Shown: positions 1 to 11,290 of the stretch, piece after piece
Layout of the letters: each line of letters opens with the position of its first letter
Numbering within the stretch: the first letter of the stretch is position 1
Origin: Acheta domesticus
Taxonomy: Eukaryota; Arthropoda; Insecta; Orthoptera; Gryllidae
Length of the DNA stretch: 64,000 bases
Direction of reading: 5' to 3'
Assembly (NCBI GenBank): GCA_031308135.1
Contig: JAHLJT010009436.1
Span: 144,529,216-144,593,215 of the forward strand
The notes under the pieces: model-generated
Database searches by the model: none
Seen by the model: only the letters and a program-made list of their open reading frames with translations
Told to the model about the DNA's origin: nothing
Position numbers and translations under genes: made by a program

Positions 1-718
1 TGGTATTGTATTTGTCTAAACATACTACCTACTACACTTTTACTTAAAACACTCATTATTAACACTCTATTAAAATTAGACAGTTCACAAAGTTTTCGCT
101 TTGAATTTCAACAAAACTGAAGCAAGAAAAAAAAGAAGACTGAAGTTAAATAAGAATCCAAATGTGATATTGACATTTTATGTCGGGAATGATTTCAAGG
201 ATCTTGAAATGCCAAGAGCTCTTCCAAATCCAAGTGATAAGAACAAGATTGCAAATATATTTTACACGTGACAGGACTCGAGCAGTATAACTTTAGCGTC
301 TTAAAAAATTGTTTCGATAAAATGGTTTTATTTTCATTCTTAATAATGTGAATTATTCAAAGTAATATTAATTATTTCTCTCAAGTTAATATATTTCTTG
401 CGTTAGCATTCCCGTGATATTTATATGTTGGAGCAACTGTAATCGTTTTATTACTAAAACTAGGGATTTGGGAACAAAACATAAACTAATTGGCGCAGAA
501 GGCACCCGATTCCCCTTTGCTCAAGGTCGTTTGTCCGGTGGTCCGTAGGACGCGAAGGTAGAGCAGATTGCATAGCGCTCCTAATTTTTAATACAGAGTG
601 AGCCATCTAATCCTTACTTGGGAAGTTTAATAAGTTAATTAAAGTTAGCTTTCAATTACAATATTTTTATTCTAATCCGTTTTAATGTCATTGTTTTTGT
701 TATTGTTTAAGAAGCAAA
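1..718. other. AT-rich stretch, nothing identifiable
   Basis: AT-rich non-coding DNA with no long open frame, no recognised repeat end and no GC island. A slightly GC-richer patch near 490-570 has no identifiable motif. I see nothing to annotate. Confidence 0.6.
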
Positions 719-975
719 GTGAACGGCGAAAAGCAAGGCGGACCAAGTAACTATGGAACCGGAGGCGATAGAAATTTAGGTAGGAAGGACGGGCATTTGG
801 CGAGGAGGAAGGTGAAGGCAGAGACAATAGACACGGGGGACAGTGGGCGTAACATGATAATAAATGTGACACAGCAGCTGGAGATAGTGGACAGGGAGGG
901 GTGAAGATGGTGGGGATAATGGGAAAAGGAAACAGGAGAGTGAGGCAATCCTGGCAAAGTGGTGTCGCTGAGAGA
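719..975. other. Purine-rich (GA) strand-asymmetric tract
   Basis: The plus strand is dominated by G and A for about 250 bp, so the minus strand is a degenerate polypyrimidine. Overlapping open frames here encode low-complexity peptides and follow from the composition. Similar purine tracts occur at 11760-12320 and 18180-18790, with a pyrimidine counterpart at 60240-60960. No coding family is recognised. Confidence 0.5.
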
Positions 976-1039
976 ACGGGAGTGAAACCGTCGAATTAAT
1001 TGATTGATTGTGTACCCGGATATGTGCACTACTTTGAAC

Positions 1040-1310
1040 ATTATTCCAGTAAATGTAGTGCATGCTATATTTCGGGGATGGGACAGTGGTCTTTCCTTGC
1101 TGGAACGTGGGATTTGGCACCGATTTACTCATCGGCTTGCCGAGTTTCCTTTTCCAGATATCTCCCCCAACAGGACAACACCCCAGCCGAAACAATCTTT
1201 GAGCATTCGGCTGGACTTCACGATTGTAGTGTAGAGCACGTAAGTGTGAGTGTATGTTTGTTTTTGAGTACGTGTATCTGTGCAGGAGGAGAGGGGGAAA
1301 GGGAAGACAG
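1040..1310 (-). repeat. Interspersed repeat family M, copy 1 (minus)
   Basis: Read on the minus strand this stretch has a CT-rich leader, a CA-rich segment, then a body containing GGGGGAGATATCTGGAAA, a GGCAAGCCG block, an ACGTTCCAGC block and an AATATAGCATGCACTACA block. The same order of blocks is present on the plus strand near 24.6, 34.7, 43.9 and 58.7 kb. These are copies of one dispersed ~250-bp element. I see no tRNA A/B boxes, no reverse transcriptase and no clear terminal inverted repeats, so its class is unknown. Copies are well diverged, so it is old. Confidence 0.7.
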
Positions 1311-1539
1311 CACTGTCTGCGTCTTTAGCACGTTTGACAGGGTACAGCTCCGCGATTCGCCTAGTATTTTTGGAAAAACTGTGGAATACTACCTATTCTA
1401 GCATCCTGCTATTAGATATCTCCCCCAGACAGCCGCTGAATTCGTCCCAGCTGTACATCTGCTACTGTCAAAAATTCGCAAACGTAGCGACTGGAACCCT
1501 AGGAGCCTCCTGGTCATCGACGGTACAGAGGAAACGGGA

Positions 1540-1880
1540 GGAGTGGCGTCGACCTCACGGCGGTTGAACGGCGTGAACACACGCGGCCTGGGCGGGCGGG
1601 AGGCGCGGCGGGCGCGGCGGGGGGCTAATGGCGGCGGGGGCGTCGCGGCGCTTTACGGCGCGGGCGGGCCGGAGGGCGAGGGCGGGGCCGGCGGCCGCCC
1701 CGCGCGCCGCCGCCTCATCATCGTTAATCGCGTTACGGCCGCTTTACGAGGTGCCGGCGTCCGCCCTCCGCCTCCGGCCCCGCCCCGCCCGGCCCCGCCC
1801 CGCCCCGCCCCGCCCCGCCCGGCCCGTGCCGCGCCGCAAGAGCGGCAGCGCTGTGCGGTAGGCCATGGACGACTCGAGCG
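1540..1880. other. GC-rich, CpG-rich island with (CCCCG)n
   Basis: The composition changes abruptly to very GC-rich with many CpGs. It contains a run of CCCCG pentamers at about 1776-1823, whose minus strand is a GGGGC repeat with G-quadruplex potential. A TTAATCGCG homeodomain-like core lies near 1724. The open frames in this block on both strands are compositional. It could be a regulatory island or a GC-biased repeat remnant; nothing here separates the two. Confidence 0.6.
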
Positions 1881-3350
1881 CGCGCCCGCTGCTCGGGGGA
1901 ATAATTTGCCACCGCGACGGACATGCTGCTTTGCAATGGAAAGATTGTATCTATGTGCGGGTGTAATACTGTGTTAGGTAGCAAGCAACTGTTTCGCGTG
2001 TGAACGTACGCAAGAAATGATGGAGTATTTTTTTTCATGCGGATGATCATATTGTCAGGACAGATCGTTATAATTAATGAATTTGTAATGACATTATAAA
2101 TATCGTAATTAATAGTAAAAATTGTGGCAGAAGCACGGCCCTTGACATTTGACTCGTACAGACTTATCACAATCCTGTCTTTATAGAAGTATCACTGTGT
2201 TATGAAACACTCTTTCGTAGATGGAATGCACTGTCATTTGTGTATTGAGAGATATTTCTTTTGTAAATGAATTGAATGGATTAATAGAACCCTTTACATA
2301 AGAACTGATTATTTAGGTTAATTCTGAAAAAGTACCAAGGAAATTCTAGACAATAATTTTAATATTACGGTGGTGGTAAGATGCTAGAATACCTCGAGAA
2401 TTGGTTTCTAATTTCCAACTATCTCTGATTGGGATGACAGCATACGAGGGGTTTCACAATTCCTTAATTAACTTTTCAAGAATCGAGAGATGGCTCATCC
2501 GCACAGCACACATGATGTGGCACCCACGGGTGAATTCACATCTAGTGGTAAGTGCGTTGGAGCAATCACCAGCGGTTCACGGCCAAATGCCAATGCAATT
2601 GCCGCTCTTGACGAGTTCGACTCATTAGAATACAGTTTAGCCCTGCACTGTCGAGAACATATATTTGTAATTGCGTGCGTCATTTCCCCGTTAGCAGTCG
2701 CTTTGTAATGCGCAAACGGCACCAAACCATTGATAGATGCAGCTCATTTATTATAATGCATCCATCATTTATTTCTTAGTTCTATCTCGTCATTTCTTTT
2801 CATTCTCATGAAAGGCTATATAATTAAGTTAATATTTTTCAAAGAGTGTGGAACCTATTTGTTCTTATCTTGATCAAGTTAGGGGAATATGTTCCGCCCT
2901 GAACTAGGAGTTAGCATAATTTCTGGAAACTGCACGTAGTGGTAGGTCAGGTAATGGTCGTTATCGCTAGGTATGGTCAACGTTTTCGTTTCTGTCGCCG
3001 GAAAGACAAACACACCGGCTGAAGCGGTCCTTGTAAGCCTTAAAAAGTATACACCTCGGTGGAATCTGAGGTTGCTCCGAATCAAAATCGAACAAAAATT
3101 AAAAGTAAATAAATAGGAATATATTAATAAAAAGGCAAAGACTCCTACCTCCGAGCAGTGAGTTCAACCTTGAACAGCTCACATCTTCCATGACTTCGTC
3201 ATCTTTCCTTATATATCCATTAAAAAAAAGAAGAAAATAACGGCGGTGCAAAACGGCTCCGACTGGTGGCGCAATCTTCGTTATGCTCCACACCCCCTCT
3301 CTTGCATCCGTACATATTTTATAATTATTTTCCTTGTGTAATTATTTTGG
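1881..3350. other. AT-rich spacer without gene
   Basis: Mostly AT-rich non-coding DNA. A donor-like GTGGTAAGTG occurs near 2546 but has no convincing acceptor or open frame partner. Short open frames at 2401-2725 overlap each other on both strands and resemble no family I know. Confidence 0.5.
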
Positions 3351-3356
3351 TTTTGA

Positions 3357-3535
3357 ACGTTGTGGTAGGTCGCGGTGAAGGACAGAATGACGCGTCGCTG
3401 GCGATTCCGGGTGTATGGTCACACGGCCTCCGCACACCCGCGCTGAGGCAAACTTGTGCCGGCATTGGCGGTTCTCTCCCCGGCTCATAAATAAATAAAT
3501 ACATACAAATAAATAAATGCAAAAATAAAAAAGCA
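3357..3535 (+). repeat. SINE-like retroposon with (AAAT)n tail
   Basis: A GC-richer ~130-bp body starts with GGTAGGTCGCG and ends with CCGGCATTGGCGG and CCCCGGCTCATAAATAAATA. It is followed by an AAAT-type tail, as expected for a retroposed short element. A diverged, GC-richer copy of both termini and their order lies at 3905-4070, only about 550 bp downstream in the same orientation. I do not see a clear pol III A/B box pair, so origin from tRNA is not established. Confidence 0.6.
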
Positions 3536-3904
3536 CAGCAAAGCAACTGACAGCCCTGTTCAACTCGCCAACTCCATGCATCGTTTTTTTAAGACAAGAA
3601 ATAAACAAAAAGGGAAAGAAAAAATTCCAATCATTCTTTTTCTAGCTGATCATCTCAATATTTGACTCTTGCTATTTAAGATATCGATTTTTTAACTTTT
3701 ATTTAAAAAAAACAAGAAATGAAAAATGTATCATTAACCCTGATGAGACCAACATAGACCAAGGGCATTTTGCTAACCCTTTGAAATTATGTTTTTCTTA
3801 ATTTCTCTTTTTTCTTGCTTTTTATTTTATTTACTTTGCTTCTTTATTTTGTGCTTTCGCTTTTAATACTCTCACTACGTACTCTATTACTTCTTTTACT
3901 ATTT

Positions 3905-4070
3905 TCGCGCGTTGCGGTAGGTCGCGCTGCAGCCGGCGCGTCGGGCGCGAGGGCGACCGCCACCCCGCCGCCGGCCGGCATCTGCCCGGCGCCCACGCGC
4001 TCCGGCACTCAGGCAACCTCCCGCCGGCATTAGCGGCTCTTCTCGCCGGCTCGTTAATGCCGCACGATGA
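3905..4070 (+). repeat. Second, GC-enriched copy of the 3.36-kb repeat
   Basis: It begins GCGGTAGGTCGCG and ends CCGGCATTAGCGGC, CGCCGGCTCGTTAATG, matching the ends of the repeat at 3357-3535. Its interior is more GC-rich and somewhat longer, and it lacks the AAAT tail. This pair shows that at least one GC island is made of dispersed-repeat sequence, a caution for reading all islands as regulatory. Confidence 0.55.
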
Positions 4071-5814
4071 ATGACAGTTGACACCTGCTTAGTGATGTAA
4101 AAATATCAGGCGCCTGGTAATTGAAGTCGATGACGCCCCGACGCCCCCGGTGACGTCGCCGGCGCGGGTTGTTATTCTGCCCACTGCCTCCCCTCCCTCC
4201 CTGCCCGTCCCCGGCTGCACGTGTTTGGCATCAGGCGCTCTCTCGTGCGTCTGTGTGGATTCGTTTGGCTGCGACGGGTGAAGTGGACGGCATTCTCTTG
4301 TCGTTAGTGGGCTGGGGGATGCGAAGTTTTTCGTCACGATGCTTCGGTGGAATTGTGTGGCTGTCGCCGGACGAAGCGGTGTGTTGCGCTTTTTTCGAAT
4401 TTTCCCTTTATTATATGTGCGCTACGAATTGGAGTATTGAGAAAAACGTAAAGGATAGCTTCGAAGATGTCGAGACTAATTATGAAAAATAATCTTACGA
4501 CATAGAAATTTTCATATGCATTCCTAAAGTAAGGAGTTCATTTTGATGTCCCCACCCGTAGGTAATGTTCGCTTGCAGATTGTAGATTTTTACAACAGTG
4601 TAGTTTTGTGCAACATCCTATAAAGGGTGTTCTTTGGATATCAGAATATCGATTAGATGGAATAGTGTAGCGTTGGGTACAATTATCGATCACACACGTC
4701 TGAAAAACACATTTATTTCAATATTGGGATTCCCATGACATTTTATTTCAACTCAAAATCAATGTGTTCCATCCTCTCTCCGTTCTACCTCTTATCTAGA
4801 ATGATACAATGTCACGTCAGAGGCATACTAGCTTTAGAGTAAAGGGACTTGTATTTGGGGGCTGAGAGTCTATGTGTTAATTTTATTTCATTTACGAACT
4901 GCGTATTCAATGTGTTTATATTTCTCAGATGCTTGTTCTCAATATTTATCAGATGGTTGGTCATTACATACTCTCGTCAAGCAGTAACTAGCGAAACCGT
5001 TTATATGAATACGATGTAGAACGTCCCTCCCTCGATACCGTTATCATTACCGGCCACATAAAAAATTCTCGCATTAAAATAAAGTCAAAAGTGATTATCG
5101 GATAATATATCTAATCAGTTTCTGAATATCTTTCGTATACTTCAGTCACTATTATGTTATAACTTTTAATTTGATCGGCAGTCTAAGTCGAGCCTTGGCC
5201 TTACACTCGCCAGCTTTCACAATTGTCCAGCCGTTTTGATATTTGGGGGAAATAGCCTCAACTTATGTGAGATATTGCTTAATATTCGAAGACACTAATC
5301 CGGCAACCGGAATTGATCGAAGAAAACTACGAAAAAGACAAATTCGAGCAGCTGATCTATATACTTCTCATCTACACTGTGGCATTGACCAGTCTTATCC
5401 TAAAATCCTACAACCAGGACTCGAAGCACTTTTGAATCTTGAAGAAACTTCAGGAGCGGGCTAGCAAATATATACGCTAAAGGCTGTGCTTATCGTCGAT
5501 CTTGGTTTCTCATTGGTCAAATGAACATACATTGATATCATTATGTCTAATTTACTCACTTGTTTCTGTCAGATTGAGGAGGGTGCGAACGAGAACAACA
5601 TTGAAAGAAGTAAGAAAATAAGGAATATTGAATGCCATACAAATATATCTGTATATTTGGCCAACGGAATACTATGAACTGTGATATACACAATTAAAGT
5701 CAACGAAACTTAAATCTATATTTGGAATTTTCCTCCTTTTCACTCTCATATTTTAGAATCCAACAGCCGCATCGTTTTAGTCTTCTGTCTGGTATTCTTT
5801 TGCTACGTGAGGGA
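4071..5814. other. AT-rich spacer, no gene recognised
   Basis: Non-coding, AT-rich. The 73-codon frame at 5243-5464 has an unremarkable amino-acid composition and resembles no family I recognise. Without homology I do not call it a gene. No repeat boundary is clear. Confidence 0.5.
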
Positions 5815-6190
5815 CGCGGCTTGGGAAACGCGAGGCATCGGAGGAGCACGATGAGCGCTGGAGTGATCGGGCCGCGAAGAGATGGTCGGCCGTGGGCAGG
5901 CGGGGAGCATGCTGCGCCCATGGGCATTGCGCCACGTGACGGACGCATGGCGAATGTCACTCACGCCTCCAGTCGCCTCGCGCGCGCAGGAAAAAGGCTC
6001 CCGCGGGGAGCTTTTTGCGGGGCGGGCAGCGCTCTGTGGGAAGCCTCGCGCTCGGAGCCTGCAGCCTTCGCGGCCGTCCGTGCGTCCCGGAGCGCGCTGG
6101 CTCCGCGGAGAAACGGAGGGCTCTCGGCTCAAACCGCCCAGGGCATGTACCAGTGATGTCGAGGTCAATGCCGCCAGCGGACGTCTGTGG
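5815..6190. other. GC-rich, CpG-rich island
   Basis: GC-rich block with frequent CpG between AT-rich flanks. It contains a CACGTG E-box near 5935. Overlapping long frames on both strands are a consequence of low stop density in GC-rich DNA. Confidence 0.5.
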
Positions 6191-6514
6191 CACGGGTAGC
6201 ACGACGAAGTCACCACAATAACCTCACTAACTATAATTCAATGATAACGAGATATTACACGAGAAGGAACATATCAAGGCATACACACATCCGTTGTTAA
6301 TTTAGGATTACGCTGAGGAATAATCTTATTTATTGTATCAGAAGTATTCTTCATTTCATTTTCCTGAGCATTTTTTTCACAGAAGATTAGCACCCACTAT
6401 TGATTTAGGCATAATTTGACCACCAATAGGAATTAAACCATTTAGTCCTATACAAATTCCACTCCTTCTCCATGCAGCTGATCACTTCGCCACAAGAGAG
6501 AAGGAGGTAGCCAA

Positions 6515-6769
6515 CATGGGCGGATCCAGCCAATCGTTTTGGAGGGGGCCATCATAAATTTTTGTTAAATAATAAACATTTGTATATTACTTTTGTAGTC
6601 TATAAATGATACTATACAATATTATTTTTTTTTAAATAATTACATAATTATTATATAAATAAATATTTAAATCAATTTTGCCAAATAAAGAGGGTACAAA
6701 TGAAAATTTAGGTCTTTTTGAAGGAGTGGCCTTGGCCCTCATGGGCCCCCCCTCCTGAATCCGCCACTG
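6515..6769. mobile_element. hAT-type MITE (255 bp) with 8-bp TSD
   Basis: The left end CATGGGCGGATCC and the right end GGATCCGCCACTG class form imperfect terminal inverted repeats (the right end here reads GAATCCGCCACTG). The flanks gtagccaa (6507-6514) and gtagtcaa (6770-6777) match at 7 of 8 positions, as expected for an 8-bp hAT target duplication. The interior is AT-rich with no open frame, so it is non-autonomous. A close relative is at 26939-27180, and related ends are seen near 38195 and at 46777-47014. Confidence 0.85.
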
Positions 6770-7055
6770 GTAGTCAACGTCGCCCTGAACACTTTTACTC
6801 TTTACACACAAAAATACGATGAGGCAGGATTTATTTAAATTTAAGGAAGTTTGTTATTTTTATTTAGATTTTTACTTGTATTTTTTGTGCATATCCTCTT
6901 TTTTACATGTGATTCCACCAGGTTGGAAAACGGCAGGGTTATTAAAGATAGTTTCCTTTCCCGGCACTAGTTGTGCTGAGAAGCTCGTGGCATGACTCGG
7001 TGCCACGTAGCGTGCCACTGCCACCAGTAGGAGACCTTGACATCACTGGCATATA

Positions 7056-7625
7056 CCGTCCTTTATGGATGCCCGAAGGGCTGGAGTACAACCTTGTGCC
7101 TAGAAAGATGCTAACTGTTGTCCTTCCAGGGATATACTTCGCGCTGGAGCAAACGCTGGCGGGTAGAATTGCTGATGTTATGTCGCCAGGTGACGCTTCG
7201 CCCAGGAACAGAAGCGGGCGGCTAGAGTTGCTGCTCTGTCGTGTTGCCAGGGAAACACTTCTCTCTGGGGCAAAAGCTGGTAACTAGATTTGCTGCTCTG
7301 TTGTGTCGCTAGATAAGCACTTCCCTCAGGCGCAGAAACTGACAGTTGGAGTACCTGATATTTAATGTCGCCGGAAAGGCTCTTTGCTCTGGAGCAGAAG
7401 CTGTCTGCTAGAGGTCCTGCTCTGTTGTGTCGCCAGGACGACCATTCGCTCTGAAGCAGAAACTGGCTCCTAGAGTTGTTGATCTGTTGTGTCGCCAGCA
7501 AGTGCTAGGCGCTGTGGTTTAAGCTGTCGGCGATTGAGATGCTACCTTCTTGTCTCTTCAGAATGTATTAGATGCTGAAGCACCAGTTGTTGGCTAGGGA
7601 ATTGCTATTCTACTGTCACATCAAG
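7056..7625. repeat. Degenerate 62-bp tandem repeat (about 9 units)
   Basis: The block TGTCGCCAG recurs every ~62 bp, followed in each unit by a CTCTGGAGCAGAAGCTG-like block and then a CTAGAGTTGCTGCTCTGTTG-like block. I counted about nine units with strong divergence at both ends and the best match in the middle. Units are 62 bp, neither a multiple of three nor of nucleosome length. No coding sense is evident. It is an old, no longer homogenised minisatellite. Confidence 0.8.
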
Positions 7626-8354
7626 CATAAAACTGACGTGGAAACATGAAGCCCCGAACCATGACCTGACATGCCGAGGCGCGCTTCGGCGCTGAAAGGA
7701 ATTAATTACTTTTCAAGGAGAAAGGATATAAGATGTCAAACAATATGGAATATAATCTCGAATGAAATTAAAGAATTCAACACATTGAAAATTTAGACAA
7801 TTATTTATTTTCAAAAGATGTAAACTAGTTTTCAGATATGACATTGCAAATATGAATGTGAATTATTATAAAAGAATACGTTTGGCATTCCGTATCTTTT
7901 AGTGTCTTTGGCTTTGCTTTTCACCAAAACGCAAAATATAAAAAAATAAAGACCATTTTTATTGCCTCTATAAAACAGAAGAATTTTGTGGAATGCTACA
8001 TGTGTAGAAATCTAGCAAATAGTAATGAGTTCCTTAATGAATTGATTCCTAATTTTATCTTGTTTAAGGGTTCGTCCAATCTGGAATTCACGTTTTAATT
8101 TCTTTAAACAAACTGGGCTGCAAATGTTTATTCCGACAAAATTTGGAGATAATATCCAAAGCAAATGTAACATTTAATTTTAAGAAGCAATCAAAGATAT
8201 GCTACTATTTTTGTAGGTTCAATGATTTAATTACATATTTTGGATCGTGGCTTGTTCAGAATAAAACGATAAGAAACAAATCCCGGTTGATTCGCATTTC
8301 CTCTGGAAATAGCTTTTCTCCCACATTACGACTTCCCCTCGTCATTTCGTTTTC
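7626..8354. other. AT-rich spacer, nothing identifiable
   Basis: AT-rich non-coding DNA up to the next GC island. There is no repeat end or convincing open frame. Confidence 0.5.
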
Positions 8355-8760
8355 CCCGCGGCGTGCGTGAGCGTGCTGGCCCGCACGTGCGTCGGCGGGT
8401 GGGGCGGGGCGGGGCGGGGCGGCACGGAGTGAAGCCGTGCGGGGCGGCGCGGGGGGACGGGGTGAGCGGGGGCGACGCGCAACAGGTGCGGAGGCGTCCG
8501 GACGACGGAGGCTGAGCGGCGCCCCCAGCGCCGCGGCGCGGCCGCCTCCGAGGCGCCACCCCCGCCCTTGGGCCCGCGCCACCCGCGCCGCCCGCGCCGC
8601 ACGGCTTCCCGCGCCGCCCGCTAGATGGCAGGTCGCGCGCCGCGCCGCTGCCGCCTCCAGCGGCGGCTCCGCGGGCAGAGGGCTCGCGTCGCCTCGCGTC
8701 GCCTCTCGCGCCCAGCGCATCGCGCTCCGCGGGAGACAACAGCTTTTGAAAGCTGCGAAG
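8355..8760. other. GC-rich island with (GGGGC)n
   Basis: Very GC-rich and CpG-rich, with a run of GGGGC pentamers on the plus strand at about 8397-8424. This is the same pentamer as in the 1.8-kb island but in the opposite orientation. Four or more closely spaced G-runs make a G-quadruplex likely on this strand. The open frames of up to 211 codons that cross it on both strands are low-complexity (Arg, Ala, Gly, Pro) and are not called genes. Confidence 0.6.
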
Positions 8761-10169
8761 AGTTGTGGGGAATATTTCGATCTGATTGAGAGGAAGTCGC
8801 AACAAAAGATGCATTCCGCACAAGGCTATTCCACACATGAGAAGATTATTAAAGTCCTTACTCATCGCGAGTTTGATCTAGCGACGGTTTGTATTGGAAG
8901 ATTACCACCTGCTTCCCTACACGTTTCGCTGTCGCTTCAAATTGTTAATTACCCTGTAACACTTCGATCGACTGCAATTGTGTTTGCCGAAATATTTTTT
9001 TTAATATCGAAATTGATTTATTCTACTGAGAGTGAAATTGATTCAATTATTAATTATTCATTCAAGAATTAATGATAAAGATGGTAGTTCTAATAATAGT
9101 AATTGCTTCTAAAAAATTAATATCGACCATCGAACATTAAGTTCATCTCAATATAACTGCAACCTTAAATTGCATAAACTAGTATTAGAAAGCTTTGCAT
9201 GACAAAATCGTCATGAGCTCCCAAATCCATTATACCGGAAGAAATGTATAATTCAAATTTCACGACTGTGGACCTGAGTGCGGAGAGGGTCGTGGGCAGT
9301 CACGCAAAATTGTAGACATTGAATGATCATATCGAAATCTGTACATACAATGGAATCTTAGTTTTCTGAGTAACCCGGACGAGGATATCAAAGAGGTAGG
9401 CAATTAAGTACGAATCTCGATATTAGCAAATATCTATATTCGTATGATAATATACTAGTAAAAGGGACTTTCAAAGTTAAAATTTTGGAGGTTGTAGCAC
9501 ACGAACGTTATTTTATTATCAGACGTTTCGTCATTCAAATTCAAATGCAGATGCTTTTACGCAAATATCTATATAATATTTTCCAAGTTGTATTATACAA
9601 GTTGTATTTTTTTTTATGTTCTAGCAGACTCGAGCAGGTACCAAGTAGCGTCTTGCTAGTATATTCTTATCAGATCGCGCTCAAGAAACACGGGGCAGTC
9701 CCGGTATTTGGGCTGGCCTTTTCCCGTGACTTGATGGGGAGAGTCATAATATTGGATAAGGGGAAAATTGACCTTATCCCTCGACCCTCTCTTACAATTC
9801 TAAATGAATTGACTTTGCGTGCGGTGTGTTAAACTCAAAATTGAGGAGTGACAGTGAACGATAACACTGTGAGGAGAAGTAAGCAACGTTCATCCGCCTT
9901 GTTTTCTTGTTTTCAATCTGATATGGAAAGAAAAATAAGTTATTGAGTTTCGAAGACAAGGATCGAAAATAGAAAAAAAAACTTGTATTCGTGATTTAAA
10001 TTCCATAAGATTCGGATTCAATCATAATATTTTTATCAACGGAAATCGTCAAAATGTTTACGTTTTTTTGCATGATGTAAGGGGTTTAAAGAACGTTTGA
10101 GACCTCAAAGAACTGGAGGAATCAAAGTTCCACTGTACCTGGTTCTTATTTAACTCACTCTCCGTAATT
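8761..10169. other. AT-rich spacer, no supported gene
   Basis: AT-rich. The 115-codon frame at 9485-9832 (plus) has a Leu/Ile/Tyr-rich start and resembles no family I can name. It lacks visible splice or promoter context, so it is not called a gene. No repeat boundary is recognised. Confidence 0.45.
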
Positions 10170-10470
10170 CCCTGTGGGCAGTCCGTCCCCGCTCCCCGCC
10201 CCGCCCCTGCACAATGCCTCCTCGGGTGGGAGGACGCGCGTCCTCACCCTCGCCTTGCCGAGCCCCCTCGCGGGGCGCATTGTGTAGGTGCGTTGCCAGA
10301 GCAACGACGGAATCTCCAAGACTACGCGCGGCCCCCGTCGCTCCCCTCCCCTCCAACCCACCGCCCACGCCGTCTCTCCCGCGCCGCGCGGTGCCGCAGC
10401 AGCGAAAGGAAAGCCTCTGCCCACCCATCGCCCGCGACCGACTCGCGCTGGCTGTGCATCTCCGTCCTAT
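10170..10470. other. GC-rich, CpG-rich island
   Basis: GC-rich block with many CpGs. Open frames occur in several registers on both strands, the signature of composition rather than coding. It ends about 110 bp before the foldback element. Confidence 0.5.
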
Positions 10471-10583
10471 GCGTCGTGTCGTATCGTATCGAACTTACGG
10501 CTACCGGTTTGACAGGGCATTCATAATAGACTAGTGACACCAAAGTATTTCGGTAGAGGAAACCGTAATCACAAAATTCGGAC

Positions 10584-11290
10584 AAACTAGTGGTGCTGAA
10601 ACATCACATACTTTCTCGCCGCATTTTCGCGAATTTTATGCGAAAAGTACTCAAATTTTCGAAAAGTTGTACATGACTTTATTTCAGAATCTATCTTAGA
10701 GAAACAGCTTTCATTCAGGGAAACAATCTATATATTTTATATTTTAGTTGTTGGAAGACAACGTACAAATTTGAACTTCTGCCATGTTCCAGAAATCAGA
10801 GTTTTCAACGACCATCAGACCTGCACCACTCTTAAAAGTCTTTCACACTATCTAAGAACAAAATTTAATAAAAAAAGATGGAGTCGTTTTTTTTAAATTT
10901 TCAAAATGTCCCAGGGGCTTCATGTAAAGTACCCCCAAAATTAAAATATCGGTTTCAAATTCAATGGCCAAATTAAAAAAAATGGCTCCATCGTTTTTGA
11001 TTAAATTTTGTTGTTGGATAGTGTCAAAGACGTTTAAGAGAATGGCGCAGGCCTCATTTTCGTTCAAAACCCTCATTTTTTGAAAATTAGAAAAGTTCAA
11101 AATTTTTTCTGAGTCTTCCTACAACTAAAATGTTAAAGGTAGAGATTATTTCCCTTAATGAAATCTGTTCCTTAAAGAGAGATCTTGAAATAAGGTCATG
11201 TACAATTTTTCGCATATTTGAGTACTTTTCGCGTAATTTTGCGTAAAAATCCGGGCGAGAAAGTATGTGCTGTTTTAGCACCACTAGTTT
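10584..11290. mobile_element. Foldback element, long inverted repeat (707 bp)
   Basis: The left end AAACTAGTGGTGCT is the reverse complement of the right end AGCACCACTAGTTT, and the homology continues inward along almost the entire element. Matching blocks include ACATACTTTCTCGCC, GAAAAGTACTCAAAT, GTACATGAC, TTTTAGTTGT and GATGGAG. Arms are about 300 bp with small indels, and the loop is roughly 10895-10975. The 82-codon minus-strand frame inside it follows from the palindrome and I do not call it a gene. The ends could be flanked by TA (ACTAGT), but a target duplication is not certain. Loop-like motifs (AGTACCCCCAAAA followed by TTTCAAATTC) recur near 49560. Confidence 0.85.

Noticed and set aside
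7056..7625. CRISPR-like array of regularly spaced repeats
   Set aside because: Units are contiguous 62-bp tandem repeats without unique spacers, in eukaryotic DNA.
8256..9072. Long open frames (up to 211 codons) on both strands over the 8.5-kb GC island
   Set aside because: Open in nearly all frames at once and Arg/Ala/Pro/Gly-rich. This is what GC-rich, stop-poor DNA produces. No domain or codon signal.
10852..11100. 82-codon minus-strand frame in the foldback element
   Set aside because: It spans the palindrome's loop and inner arm. Its openness follows from the repeat and it is not in the other copies.
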